64,000 bases of DNA from Leadbetterella byssophila DSM 17132 (GCF_000166395.1 NC_014655.1:3472001-3536000); one strand, 5' to 3'; counted from the stretch's first letter, positions 32,608-44,175 are shown. Numbers and translations are program-made. The notes: generated by a model not told the origin, from the letters alone.

Positions 32608-34791
32608 GAACCTTATTTTTAGTCCTACCAAAAAGTTTATACCTGCTTGAGGAAAAACGAAGTTTTCAGTTACTTTTCCCCCATATATATAGCTGTATGT
32701 GTATCCATTAGATTCGTATTTCGCATTGAATAGGTTATTAACTAGTAAGGTGAGCGTTGCGGCTTTCCAGGTATAGGATGAACTAAGGTCAGAAACAAAG
32801 TAAGCATCTAGTTTTTTATCCTCAGAAGATGTATTGTCCAAATACTGCGTCCCTACATATTTTGGAAGTAGACTGAGCTCCCAATTTGTCACTGGCTTGT
32901 AGGTCAGGGTAGCTCCTCCTATGATGTTTGGAGAAAAGGAAATGTCTGTATCTCTTAGGTCTGTGACTTCGTCAGGACTTCCATCAGAACTTGGGACTAC
33001 GTAGGTAAGGGAATTGATTTTGTTACGGCTCAAGCTCAAGTTGGCGCCTGCACTTATCTTTGAACTAAGCAGGGCAGTTGCTTGAAGTTCTATACCTGCC
33101 CTATAACTATTCGGTACATTCATGCGGATGGCTTCTCCTACTTGATTGATTCTCCCTGTTAGTACTAGCTGATCCTTATAGCTCATGTAATACAGATTCA
33201 CTTCTGACACAAATTTCGTTTTCTGGTATTTGTATCCCCCTTCAAAGTCATGTAGATTTTCCGGTTTAGGAACATTTGGGGCAGTATCCACAAAATCTGT
33301 GCGATTGGGCTCCTTTGCTCCTTTGGCATAAGAGATATAATAGGTAGTCTGTGGAGTGGGTTTGTAAGTTAGACCTACTTTGGGATTAAAGAAGTGCCAG
33401 GTATTTCGGAAATCTAGGTGTTGGAGCACATCACCTGTACCTACCATATCGAAGCTTACGGTTCTATACTGGAGGTCAACGTATGCATTCAGGTTTTTTG
33501 CTAAGTTGTAGTAAAGTTTTGCATAGAGATTGAAATCTTTTTTTGTACTGTTATTTTCATAGTACCTATGATTGATATTCCCATTGGAGAAATACTTTGC
33601 CCAAATCACTTCACCAAAGTGTTCACCTTTATACTCGTTATATCCTCCACCAAATGAGGCGTTGATGTTTCCTTCGTAGTCTAATGACCAAACCCCTCCG
33701 TAAAAGGAATTATCCAGATATTTTCTCCTGATCAAGTCCGTTCTTTTGAGGGTATCTCCTCCTATGATGACATCATTTAGTCCATAATCAGAGAAGTATC
33801 CTCTGTTCTTAAATTGCTCATAGTATCCGTCACCTTTAGTAAAGAATAGGGTAGGGTTAAATCTCCACTTGGGTGATAATTCAAAAGAGGAGATCAATTG
33901 CCAGTGCGACTGTACATAATGATCCACTTCATTTTCATAATTGTAGTAATTATATCGTCTTCCGGAGGCCAGTAACTCTTCTTTGTGTGACTGGTCATAT
34001 CCATTTCTTTCGATATACTCATCTAAACCCTTCATGTCTCCTTTAGCGAGTGCTTCAGGAATACCGTACCAGGACTGATAGGTGACTTCTTTTCCACCAA
34101 AGTGATTTAATCTGATAAAGTTATTTTTGAAATAATATCCACCAGAAAGATAATAGGATTGAAGATCAGAGCTGGCTCTGTCTACGTAACCGTCTGATTG
34201 GATCTTGGATAAACGGGCATCAAATACAAATCCGGACCCTAGAAGACCTGAGGAGGTTTGGAAGTTTGTCTTTAGGGTTCCAAAGGATCCTCCGGTGACA
34301 TTTACCTCTGCAAAGGGTTTGGCGTTCATTTGGAGGGTGCTCACGTTAACTGAGGCTCCAAATGCTCCAGCGCCGTTTGTAGAGGATCCTACGCCTCTTT
34401 GAACCTGTATACTTTGAACAGAAGAAGAAAAATCAGGCATGTTCACCCAAAAGACCCCTTGAGATTCTGCATCATTATAAGGAATACCGTTCAAGGTTAC
34501 ATTGATGCGGGTGGGGTCAGATCCTCTTATTCGTATGCCCGTATATCCAATGCCCGTTCCGGCATCAGAAGTGACCACTACAGAAGGTAATTGATTAAGA
34601 AGGAATGGTAGATCCTGACCTAAGTTTCGTTTTTCTAAGGCAGTTTTGCTTACATTGGAATAGACCATTCCGGAGTTTTCATGCGCTCGGGTAGCCTTAA
34701 CTACCACTTCGTTTAGATTTTTAAGAGTGTCTAAAGTTTGGCCGTAGCTGAAGAACGGCAGCAATAGAAATAAAATACGATAAAGTTTCAT
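32605..34791 (-). CDS. TonB-dependent receptor, probably thiamine/thiamine-precursor uptake
   Basis: A 728-residue TonB-dependent outer-membrane receptor. Signal peptide MKLYRILFLLLPFFSYG. A TonB-box-like strand (LNEVVVKA) precedes the plug (LPSVVVTSDAGTGIGYTGIRIRG, GVGSSTNGAGAFGASVNV), then a 22-strand-type barrel ending in a C-terminal Phe (LKIRF). It lacks a CarboxypepD_reg domain. The unusual point is regulation: a TPP riboswitch with promoter and terminator lies directly upstream (34828-35051), so thiamine or a precursor is the likely ligand. No inner-membrane partner (PnuT-like) is in view. Confidence 0.92.
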   Translation of the reverse strand: MKLYRILFLLLPFFSYGQTLDTLKNLNEVVVKATRAHENSGMVYSNVSKTALEKRNLGQDLPFLLNQLPSVVVTSDAGTGIGYTGIRIRGSDPTRINVTLNGIPYNDAESQGVFWVNMPDFSSSVQSIQVQRGVGSSTNGAGAFGASVNVSTLQMNAKPFAEVNVTGGSFGTLKTNFQTSSGLLGSGFVFDARLSKIQSDGYVDRASSDLQSYYLSGGYYFKNNFIRLNHFGGKEVTYQSWYGIPEALAKGDMKGLDEYIERNGYDQSHKEELLASGRRYNYYNYENEVDHYVQSHWQLISSFELSPKWRFNPTLFFTKGDGYYEQFKNRGYFSDYGLNDVIIGGDTLKRTDLIRRKYLDNSFYGGVWSLDYEGNINASFGGGYNEYKGEHFGEVIWAKYFSNGNINHRYYENNSTKKDFNLYAKLYYNLAKNLNAYVDLQYRTVSFDMVGTGDVLQHLDFRNTWHFFNPKVGLTYKPTPQTTYYISYAKGAKEPNRTDFVDTAPNVPKPENLHDFEGGYKYQKTKFVSEVNLYYMSYKDQLVLTGRINQVGEAIRMNVPNSYRAGIELQATALLSSKISAGANLSLSRNKINSLTYVVPSSDGSPDEVTDLRDTDISFSPNIIGGATLTYKPVTNWELSLLPKYVGTQYLDNTSSEDKKLDAYFVSDLSSSYTWKAATLTLLVNNLFNAKYESNGYTYSYIYGGKVTENFVFPQAGINFLVGLKIRF

Positions 34792-34827
34792 AATAATTTT
34801 ACATTATTACGAAGGCGTCAAAGGAGC

Positions 34828-34847
34828 AAAAACCGTCTTCGGTTTTT
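34828..34847 (-). terminator. Riboswitch expression-platform terminator
   Basis: AAAAACCG and CGGTTTTT form an 8-bp stem around a 4-nt loop, ending in T5 on the minus strand. It lies between the TPP aptamer and the receptor ATG at 34791, the expected place for a transcription-attenuating hairpin. A separate short hairpin (GAATCCA/TGGATTC) follows the aptamer at 34912-34927. Confidence 0.65.
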
Positions 34848-34927
34848 AATTTAAATACAGTTTCATCTACAGGCAATTCGGCCGCTATTTCCTTTTGATG
34901 TTTACTGCAAAGAATCCAGATGGATTC

Positions 34928-35010
34928 CTCAAATCCCTTCGTCGGTATTAGCCGCATCAGGTTCAATGGGTATGATCTCAGCCCGTTATATTAAGGCACC
35001 CCTTTTTGAG
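34928..35010 (-). ncRNA. TPP riboswitch (THI element)
   Basis: The minus strand carries the conserved TPP aptamer: AGGGGTGCC, then GGGCTGAGATCATACCC, then TTGAACCTGATGCGG, CTAATACCG and ACGAAGGGA. Terminal helix P1 is formed by CTCAAA and TTTGAG. TPP binding generally represses downstream genes. It is 83 nt long and sits 137 bp before the receptor start, with promoter upstream and terminator hairpin downstream. Confidence 0.93.
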
Positions 35011-35020
35011 ATTTACGCTA

Positions 35021-35051
35021 CAAATGTAGTATAGACTTTGTAATATTCAAA
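35021..35051 (-). promoter_or_regulatory. Full promoter of the TPP-riboswitch transcript
   Basis: On the minus strand TTTG (35048-35051) is followed after 19 bp by TACATTTG (35021-35028). This is an exact TTTG-N19-TAnnTTTG match. It leaves about 5 nt before the aptamer and starts 1 bp after the stop of the upstream membrane protein gene. Confidence 0.7.
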
Positions 35052-35654
35052 TTAGTGCAACATTAATTTCCTTGAATAGGCATTTGCCATTCCGAGGCTT
35101 AGCACCCCTCCGGCCAGTAACAGATGGTAAAGACTGATATTAAAATCACTTTCCCCAAACAGTGCATTTCTGAAGGTACCCAAAGCAAAGAAGGTTACAC
35201 CTACCACTATCCATAGTCCTACCATGATTTTGCCTCTGATCATTCCCACTATACCAATAAGGAGTACTAATAGCATAGAGACGGTGGGAACCCAAAAACC
35301 AATCTGTTCAATATTAAAGATGGCATAAAGGATAAAGAGTATAAATCCAACGGTGATGATCCCAAAGCTGCCGAAAGTAGAAATGTCCTTGTTGAACACT
35401 AACGCAGCGCTTCCTCCAATTAGACCTATACCTCCGTTTATAGCGGCTAAACCTTGGAAAAATTGAGAAATACTAGCCCCTTTTTCCCATCCGAAAAATC
35501 CTAAGGCTCCAAAAGTGGCGGCTGCTACCACTGAAAGTACAAAGGATTCCCAAAGAATAGTTGAAGTGAATTCCAAAGGCACCAAATATCTGAAGAATAC
35601 GTATAGCCCTATGAGCGCTAATATGACGTCAGAAATGCCGTGGTATAAATTCAT
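35052..35654 (-). CDS. Hypothetical multi-pass membrane protein
   Basis: A 200-residue protein with about seven hydrophobic segments, and a short cytosolic C-terminus (YSRKLMLH). I do not recognise a family. Charged residues are rare, and a WEKGAS loop lies near residue 56. Transcribed together with murB (11-bp gap). The riboswitch promoter starts right after its stop, so it is independently transcribed from the receptor. Function unknown. Confidence 0.7.
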   Translation of the reverse strand: MNLYHGISDVILALIGLYVFFRYLVPLEFTSTILWESFVLSVVAAATFGALGFFGWEKGASISQFFQGLAAINGGIGLIGGSAALVFNKDISTFGSFGIITVGFILFILYAIFNIEQIGFWVPTVSMLLVLLIGIVGMIRGKIMVGLWIVVGVTFFALGTFRNALFGESDFNISLYHLLLAGGVLSLGMANAYSRKLMLH

Positions 35655-35665
35655 TGTAATGGTTT

Positions 35666-36691
35666 TTAAGTAAAGTTAGGTATAAAATTAACTTCGGGGT
35701 TAATTTTTATCCCAAATTTCTCATAAACAGATGCTTGTATCTCACTGGCTAAGTTTGCAATTTCTTTGCCTTTACCTCCACCAAAATGAACTAAAACTAA
35801 GGCCTGCTTATCATGCACACCCACATGTCCCGTTTTCTTGCCTTTCCATCCAGCCTGTTCGATTAACCATCCGGCGGGAACCTTTACCGTTTCCGGATTT
35901 ATGGGATAAGAAGGTAAATTAGGGTAAGTTTTTTGAAGTTCTTCAAACTGTATTATAGGGATTTCAGGATTCTTAAAAAAGCTTCCGCTATTTCCTATCT
36001 GTGCTGGATCTGGAAGTTTACTTCTCCTGATATGTATCACCGCATTGCTCACATCCTTTACAGTGGGAGCGGATATTCCCCATTCGTTTAAAGTATCTTT
36101 TATGGCACCATAGGAGGTGTTAACGGAAGGGTTTTTCTTTAGTTTGAAACTAACTCCTAATATGACATATTGGTCTTTTCCCTCTTGCTTGAAAAAGCTT
36201 TCTCTATAGCCAAATTTGCATTGTGCATTATCAAAAGTAACTACTTGAAGATCCTGTTTTCTAAGAGCTTCTAACTTTATAAAGGTATCCTTTACTTCTG
36301 CGCCATAAGCTCCTATATTCTGCATAGGTGCTGCGCCTACTGTCCCCGGGATGAGACTCATGTTCTCTAATCCTCCCCAACCATTTTCTATAGTGAATAA
36401 AACTAGATCATGCCATATTTCTCCAGCTCCTGCATGAACTACCACAGTATCCTCAGTCTCCTCTACTACTTTTATTCCTTTGATATTCATCCTTATCACT
36501 AAGCCCGGAAAGTCTTCCAGGAGGAGTACGTTACTACCTCCTCCTAGGATGAGTAGGGTTTGAGCTAAGGGAGAAGAAATTGCTTCTTTTAGTTCCTCTA
36601 AATTTTGTACTTCACAGAAGTATCGAGCTTTAGCATCAAAGCCAAAAGTATTATAGCCCTTAAGGGAAATATTTTCTTTAATGTTGATCAT
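35666..36691 (-). CDS. murB: UDP-N-acetylenolpyruvoylglucosamine reductase MurB
   Basis: A 341-residue type I MurB that reduces UDP-GlcNAc-enolpyruvate to UDP-MurNAc in peptidoglycan synthesis. FAD-binding motifs: ILGGGSNVLL near residues 47-56, and SLIPGTVGAAPMQNIGAYG near residue 114. GNSGSFFKNP holds the catalytic Ser and substrate Lys region, and the C-terminal Glu is in NPEVNFI. Overlaps the DUF1684 gene by 14 bp. Essential housekeeping gene. Confidence 0.95.
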   Translation of the reverse strand: MINIKENISLKGYNTFGFDAKARYFCEVQNLEELKEAISSPLAQTLLILGGGSNVLLLEDFPGLVIRMNIKGIKVVEETEDTVVVHAGAGEIWHDLVLFTIENGWGGLENMSLIPGTVGAAPMQNIGAYGAEVKDTFIKLEALRKQDLQVVTFDNAQCKFGYRESFFKQEGKDQYVILGVSFKLKKNPSVNTSYGAIKDTLNEWGISAPTVKDVSNAVIHIRRSKLPDPAQIGNSGSFFKNPEIPIIQFEELQKTYPNLPSYPINPETVKVPAGWLIEQAGWKGKKTGHVGVHDKQALVLVHFGGGKGKEIANLASEIQASVYEKFGIKINPEVNFIPNFT

Positions 36692-37244
36692 ATTCAGTTT
36701 TTAATGGTTTGAGTTCACCAGCAGTGATTCTCAATGAAAGCACATTATTTTTCGGAGGAATGGGACAATTCCAGCCATCTGAAAAAGCACAATATGGGTT
36801 ATATAATTTGTTAAAGTCTATTTCAACTTGTCCATTTTGGAAATCTCCTAGTTTTAGATCAAGGTATCTTCCTCCTCCGTAGGTTTCATCCGGTGCAGTA
36901 GCATCTTTTAAGGGTAGGAAAAGGAGATCTTTGTAAAGAGGTAATACAGGTTGTGGTTGATATACGGTTAGTTCATACTTCTTACCTTTGATCTCAAATT
37001 TAATCTTAGCGTACTCCTTGTAGTCTTTGATCTTGGTGCCTGTGGTAGGTACGGAGATGATCTTACCTTTCTTAAGTAATCTGTATTTAGCTTGTACCTT
37101 AAACTCTTCAGAAATAGGGAAGAAGGCCTGCTCTGAATTAGGAAACTGCTTTTTGGTTCTTTCTTGATAGGCAGTCCTATAGGTGTTTATGTCCTGAGCA
37201 CAAACATAAAACGGCAAAATTAACAGAAGAAGGATGCTGCGCAT
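36678..37244 (-). CDS. DUF1684 domain-containing exported protein
   Basis: A 188-residue protein of the DUF1684 family. The signal peptide is MRSILLLLILPFYVCAQ. The conserved family features are YELTVYQPQ, LFLPLKDATAPDETYGGGRYLDL and LYNPYCAFSDGWNCPIPP near the C-terminus; the NPYCA and CPIPP motifs are diagnostic. Proposed functions are unclear. It lies in one transcript with murB and the downstream membrane protein. Confidence 0.88.
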   Translation of the reverse strand: MRSILLLLILPFYVCAQDINTYRTAYQERTKKQFPNSEQAFFPISEEFKVQAKYRLLKKGKIISVPTTGTKIKDYKEYAKIKFEIKGKKYELTVYQPQPVLPLYKDLLFLPLKDATAPDETYGGGRYLDLKLGDFQNGQVEIDFNKLYNPYCAFSDGWNCPIPPKNNVLSLRITAGELKPLKTEYDQH

Positions 37245-37329
37245 AGATAAAAATTGTTTCTCAAAAATAGGAGGGCATGGGTTAAAAAAATAGGTTTTTT
37301 CGTGAATTTTAGATTAAGGTAGTAGGTAA

Positions 37330-39609
<2,280 letters not shown>

Positions 39610-39623
39610 TAGGTTATTCAGAG

Positions 39624-39654
39624 AATCCCCCGGAAGTTTTCGGGGGATTTTTTT
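39624..39654 (+). terminator. Rho-independent terminator of icd; target of the intron
   Basis: AATCCCCCG pairs with CGGGGGATT around a short loop, followed by seven T. The group IIC intron begins directly after the T tract at 39655. Confidence 0.88.
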
Positions 39655-40064
39655 GTGTGCCCAGCATGTGCAATAACTCTAGGGTGTAAGTCCCGAACAC
39701 GCCTTTACAGTGGGAAGTGTTAGCTTATGACAAGGGTGTCCACCGTGAGGTGGAATCTGAAGGAAGTCTGAGGCAAAACCTCGATCCGACGAACAGAAAC
39801 TACATACAAGGCCGCAAGTGTTGGGTGAGGCTGCAAAACAAGCCGAAGCCCTAAACTGTACGGAAACACTATGGTAAATGTAGCGGATATATGAGGTGAA
39901 AGTTATTGTTCTTACCTGGGGAGATCTGACTAAACTCTGTCAAAGGTATACGCGAATGCCCGCGAAGAAACATATAGCAGAATAATAATGCTAGTATGCT
40001 TTAGTCAGAAGTCAGCAGAGGACATAGTACCCTGCTTCTCTACTTTATACAGGGGAAGGTCTGA

Positions 40065-41513
40065 ATGTTAGAATGGCAAAGGAACCATGAAGTTTATGAC
40101 GAAGTGTTAAAAGCCGAACCACATAAGAGAACTGCTTGCATGAGGGTAGGTCGGAAACTGATAGTAAAATGCAAGAGGAGCTTAGCTGAGTCGTGCAACG
40201 AAGTGGACACAATGCCTGAGGTTTTTTTTAGTAATACTATGTTGGAAGAGATATTACACATCCGAAATGTCAAACACGCAGTTGATCGTGTCATCTCTAA
40301 TGGAGGTGCTAGCGGAGTTGATGGTATGCAGATCGATAATCTTCGTGACTACCTTAACACGCACTGGCAATCCCTGCGATCGGATATTCTCTCTGGCACT
40401 TACCGCCCACAAGCTGTTCGGAAAGTAGAGATTCCCAAAGCAAGTGGCGGCAAGCGTATGCTGGGTATCCCAACGGTCATCGACCGTGTTATTCAGCAAA
40501 GCATTTCCCAATGGCTTGGGTTAAAGTATGAGGGTGATTTTCACGATAACAGCTACGGCTTCCGTCCGAATCGTAATGCTCATCAGGCCGTCATTAAAGC
40601 GCAAGAGTATCTGAACTTGGGCTACACGTGGGTCGTTGAACTTGATTTGGAACAATTCTTCGATCAAGTGAACCACGACATACTGATGCATCTTTTGAGC
40701 AAGAAGATTACGGATCGTCGAGTCCTAGCGCTGATCGGGAAATACCTTCGTTGTGGGATTATGGATCATGGTCTTGAACAAAAGCGAACCAAGGGCACAC
40801 CACAGGGCAGTCCTTTAAGTCCACTTTTGTCAAACATCATCCTGAACGAACTGGATACGGAACTCAGCTCCCGTGGACATCGATTTGTACGTTATGCGGA
40901 TGACTGTAGTATCTACGCGAAGAGCAATAAATCCGCCACTCGTATTATGCGCAACATCACCAGTTACATCGAATCTACACTAAAACTGAAAGTGAACCGT
41001 GAAAAGAGTAAGGTAAGCAAACCTTCCCAAAGTAGTTTACTCGGCTTTAGTTTCTTCAAAACTCAAGGAGATTGGCAGATTCGTATCTCTGCAAAGAGTA
41101 TCGAACGAATCCGAGAGAAGTTACGTCAAAATACTCGACGTAATACAGCTACTCCTATGCATGAGCGACTGACTAAACTACGGCAAATTATTCACGGCTG
41201 GGTGGATTACTTTCGTATAGCAACGAATAAGAAGGTGATGGTAACACTAGATGAACTAGTGCGAAGACGCTTGCGTGTTCTGCTTTGGAAGCAATGGAAG
41301 ACCGCAGGTAATCGAATTCGGAACTTAATGAAACTGGGAGCCAAACGCTGGCTTGCCTACCAACATGCGAACACCCGTAAATCCTATACTCGGACAGGGA
41401 CAAGCCCTATCGTTCAAACAACGCTAACAAACTCATACTTTACTAAATTAGGTTACGAAGGATTTGCAGACTACTATTACTGGAGAACAACGCATCAAAC
41501 GACGTTATTCTAA
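40065..41513 (+). CDS. ltrA: Group II intron reverse transcriptase/maturase
   Basis: A 482-residue intron-encoded protein. The RT domain has motifs GGASGVDGM, GYTWVVELDLEQFFDQVNHD, GTPQGSPLSPLLSNIILNELD and the catalytic YADD with VRYADDCSIY. The maturase (X) domain follows, with a HGWVDYFRIA-type motif and an arginine/lysine-rich DNA-binding tail. No HNH endonuclease is present, as usual for class C. The start ATG at 40065 adds about 50 residues before the RT; an ATG at 40212 (MPEVFFSN) is an alternative. It splices and mobilises its host intron. Confidence 0.93.
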   Translation: MLEWQRNHEVYDEVLKAEPHKRTACMRVGRKLIVKCKRSLAESCNEVDTMPEVFFSNTMLEEILHIRNVKHAVDRVISNGGASGVDGMQIDNLRDYLNTHWQSLRSDILSGTYRPQAVRKVEIPKASGGKRMLGIPTVIDRVIQQSISQWLGLKYEGDFHDNSYGFRPNRNAHQAVIKAQEYLNLGYTWVVELDLEQFFDQVNHDILMHLLSKKITDRRVLALIGKYLRCGIMDHGLEQKRTKGTPQGSPLSPLLSNIILNELDTELSSRGHRFVRYADDCSIYAKSNKSATRIMRNITSYIESTLKLKVNREKSKVSKPSQSSLLGFSFFKTQGDWQIRISAKSIERIREKLRQNTRRNTATPMHERLTKLRQIIHGWVDYFRIATNKKVMVTLDELVRRRLRVLLWKQWKTAGNRIRNLMKLGAKRWLAYQHANTRKSYTRTGTSPIVQTTLTNSYFTKLGYEGFADYYYWRTTHQTTLF

Positions 41514-41516
41514 CAA

Positions 41517-41549
41517 ACCGCCTTGGTACGGATCCGTATGCCGGGTGGT
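41517..41549 (+). ncRNA. Group II intron domain V
   Basis: A 33-nt hairpin with ACCGCC at the 5' side and GGTGGT at the 3' side, and TACGGA/TCCGTA arms with a small bulge. The CGC-type catalytic triad and the following GTGAGAGGA of domain VI are characteristic of class C introns. Confidence 0.85.
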
Positions 41550-41576
41550 GTGAGAGGACAGATAGGGAAATAATCC

Positions 41577-42977
41577 CTATCTTCCTACTCGATTGTCCAA
41601 TAAGTACTTATAAAAGATAGAATTCTCTTTCATTAGATACTGGTTAGCTACCGTTTTACTCTGATAATCTCTCAATATCAGATCATAATTATCCTTTATT
41701 TCCGAGGGGACATAATGAGGTCTCCAAGAAAAATGCTTAAGGTTTGATCCTATATACTTTATAGGTAGAAATGAAACTATACCTATCAGAAGGATTTTCG
41801 CCCACTTCCACTGGGAAGGATAAGTTAAAGATTTGATAAAGTAGAGATACAAGATCAAAAGCAAGGGCATGGTGGCACGGGAATACAAGTCATTTCCCAC
41901 TCCCAATTTTACCATAGGCAGAAAAAGTAAGAGCACTATAGTGATTTTCATTTCCAAAAGGAGTTTATACCTCTTCTCTGTAAAGATGTAGAAGATGATT
42001 ATTTCTCCAAATAGCAAAAGGAGGTAGTTAAATATGGTTTCTGAACTTGTCAGGGTGAACTCTATTTCACTACTGGTTTGATTAGACAGTAGATAGAGGG
42101 CTACTCCCAGCATGGCAAGAACATTTAGGCCCAAGTATATGCTAAGGTTTTTTACTTTGGTTTTGGAAAACTCCGGCCAGACCTTTAATAAGTAGATTAT
42201 GCCCAGTATTATGGCGACAAATGGAGCCCAGAACAATCCTGCTATAAATAAGGACGATAGATTTACCAATTCCTTCGGACGGAGATACAATACTATTCCG
42301 GTAACAATAAGGGTGTATATGAACTGATTTGGTACCCAGCGCAAAGAAAGATACATGGGTAGTAGATTCCAGCGGGTTTCGTAAAAGTAGAAGTAAGAAC
42401 TGGACAATAGATTTTTCCCTTCCAATAGAGGCATGATAAAGCTAAGTACGCCACTGATAAAAAACAGAAGAAGAATGTGGTAGAAATTTCTTTTGCAAAT
42501 GAGATATAACCAGGTTAATCCTAAGTATAGACCTAGCATTTCCCAGATGCCTAGTAATAGATGTATGTTAGAAACATGTTTTAAGATTAACCCCGGAACA
42601 ATGTAAAACCCGAAATAGTAACTGGCGTAAGCTGAGGGATTATCATAATATATGGGTAAACTCTTGCTGGAAAAATCGTAAGTTTTCTGAAGATGATGAA
42701 TAAGATCTAAAGTGGAGCTACCCCCTATACCTGTGATACCTGAAACGAGTATAAGAGCTGCCGTTAAAAGGAATATTTTAGTTTTTTCAATAGCAGATAT
42801 TTGTATCTGAATATTTGATGAGGCGAAAATCTGGTAAAAGGTTAATCCTGTAAATAAGGTAGCTGTCAAAATCTTCCACGGATTTACCAGCCAATAATAA
42901 TAAAATAATACTAGTGGTATATTGATATAAAGTACTGCTAACGCCACCGGGTAGTTGGCGGATCTTATACGAATCAT
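41577..42977 (-). CDS. Multi-pass membrane protein, 3' end overwritten by the group II intron
   Basis: A 466-residue membrane protein with roughly eleven hydrophobic segments. I do not recognise a family; the layout resembles glycosyltransferase-type (GT-C) proteins or a polymerase-like hydrophobic protein, but no motif supports a specific role. The last four codons (RVGR, stop at 41577-41579) are read from the intron sequence. Before insertion the frame would have continued through the icd terminator and ended at a TAA at 39614-39616, adding about 14 residues. Effect on function is likely small. Confidence 0.72.
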   Translation of the reverse strand: MIRIRSANYPVALAVLYINIPLVLFYYYWLVNPWKILTATLFTGLTFYQIFASSNIQIQISAIEKTKIFLLTAALILVSGITGIGGSSTLDLIHHLQKTYDFSSKSLPIYYDNPSAYASYYFGFYIVPGLILKHVSNIHLLLGIWEMLGLYLGLTWLYLICKRNFYHILLLFFISGVLSFIMPLLEGKNLLSSSYFYFYETRWNLLPMYLSLRWVPNQFIYTLIVTGIVLYLRPKELVNLSSLFIAGLFWAPFVAIILGIIYLLKVWPEFSKTKVKNLSIYLGLNVLAMLGVALYLLSNQTSSEIEFTLTSSETIFNYLLLLFGEIIIFYIFTEKRYKLLLEMKITIVLLLFLPMVKLGVGNDLYSRATMPLLLILYLYFIKSLTYPSQWKWAKILLIGIVSFLPIKYIGSNLKHFSWRPHYVPSEIKDNYDLILRDYQSKTVANQYLMKENSIFYKYLLDNRVGR

Positions 42978-43143
42978 CTGAAAAAGGGTTCAGTAGGGCA
43001 TATACCTATGTTTTTAGTATTAAACATTAGGTAATGTAAACAAAATTAAGAATTTATTAAATGGTACCAAAAGGTGATTTTTTGAACAAAGCTTTTCTAC
43101 CCCGAATCTACTGTTTATTTTAAGGGTAGAAATTTCCAGAATC

Positions 43144-44175
43144 ATGGCTTCTCCACAAATCAGTAACAGGATAATTAACCAGATTGTGCTTATTATAGCC
43201 ATAGTCTTTTCCTGTCTTCTGATCTTTCATTATCTAAATTACTACTTACCCGGATTTCTGGCCGCTATTACTTTGTATATCGTTTACAGAGAATGGTACT
43301 TCCGTCTGACTGAACAAAAGAGGTGGAATAAAGTATTAACAGCCTTACTTTTTATCTTTTTTTCCATCGTTTTTATTGTCTTGCCGCTTTGGGGTTTGAT
43401 TGACTATATGATTCCGCGTCTGTCCGTTTTTCTGGATAATACGGATAGTATCATGCAGAAGTTTAATCAGGTCAAAGAATATATGAGCAAGAAGCCGGTC
43501 CTGGAAAATATTGATCTTTCAGATGAAGCACTAGCAGATTTCCTCCAAAGCCTTACAAAATACCTTCCTAGAATCTTGAATTCAGTAGCAGAAGTACTGC
43601 TGAACATGCTTGTTGCTTTCTTCGTCTTATATTTTATGTTGGTTTCCGGACGGAAATTGGAGAATCAACTGACCCATTTTTTTCCGTATTCGGAGGTGAG
43701 CCGACAGGAGCTTTGGTCAGAGATCAAATTAATGGTGAGAACGAATGCCATTGGAATTCCTATCTTGGGCATGTGTCAGGGTCTGGTAGCCATGCTAGGG
43801 TATTATCTTTTTGGGGTAGAAAATGCGGTGCTATGGGGAATCGTTACCGGAGTGGCTACTGTATTTCCTGTCTTAGGTACTATGGCCGTATATGTTCCTA
43901 TATGTATTGTATCCTTCGCTACCGGTGAATGGACAAATGCGCTGTGGTTGACTTTGTACTGTTTCTTTCTTGTAGGAGGTATTGATAACGTGTTGAGGTT
44001 TACACTCTTGAAAACCCTGGGAAATGTACACCCTTTGATTACTGTTTTTGGTGTGCTCTTAGGCTTGAAGTTGTTCGGAATGTTAGGTCTGATTTTTGGC
44101 CCTTTACTATTATCATCTGTAGCCGTGTTATTTAAAGTTTATCTCAATGAATATGGAAGACCAAAAGAAAAATAG
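43144..44175 (+). CDS. AI-2E family transporter
   Basis: A 343-residue protein of the AI-2E/YdiK family with seven or eight membrane segments. A long hydrophilic region with coiled-coil character lies at about residues 95-145 and the C-terminal half has the family pattern NPLITVFGVLLGLKLFGMLGLIFGPL-like (HPLITVFGVLLGLKLFG). Members include autoinducer-2 exporters and Na+/H+ antiporters, so substrate is unknown. It overlaps the next gene by 29 bp. Confidence 0.9.
   Translation: MASPQISNRIINQIVLIIAIVFSCLLIFHYLNYYLPGFLAAITLYIVYREWYFRLTEQKRWNKVLTALLFIFFSIVFIVLPLWGLIDYMIPRLSVFLDNTDSIMQKFNQVKEYMSKKPVLENIDLSDEALADFLQSLTKYLPRILNSVAEVLLNMLVAFFVLYFMLVSGRKLENQLTHFFPYSEVSRQELWSEIKLMVRTNAIGIPILGMCQGLVAMLGYYLFGVENAVLWGIVTGVATVFPVLGTMAVYVPICIVSFATGEWTNALWLTLYCFFLVGGIDNVLRFTLLKTLGNVHPLITVFGVLLGLKLFGMLGLIFGPLLLSSVAVLFKVYLNEYGRPKEK

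Larger units (their letters stand above)
39655..41593 (+). mobile_element. Group IIC intron
   Basis: A 1939-nt retroelement. It starts with GTGTGCCCAGCATG, the typical 5' end of class C introns, followed by the domain I-IV region (39655 to about 40060) and the intron-encoded protein at 40065-41513. Domain V lies at 41517-41549 and domain VI at 41550-41593, ending in CTACTCGAT. Domain VI has a bulged A at 41587 between the TCCT/AGGA and CTC/GAG pairs, the putative branch site. The insertion is immediately after a terminator, the known IIC preference. It looks intact and probably active. Confidence 0.9.

Noticed and set aside
39655-40064. CRISPR-like or rRNA-like conserved RNA after icd
   Set aside because: The sequence fits domains I-IV of a group IIC intron and has no regular repeats.
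43020-43202. 60-codon minus-strand ORF before the AI-2E-type gene
   Set aside because: It overlaps the AI-2E gene start on the other strand, has no family resemblance and no promoter.
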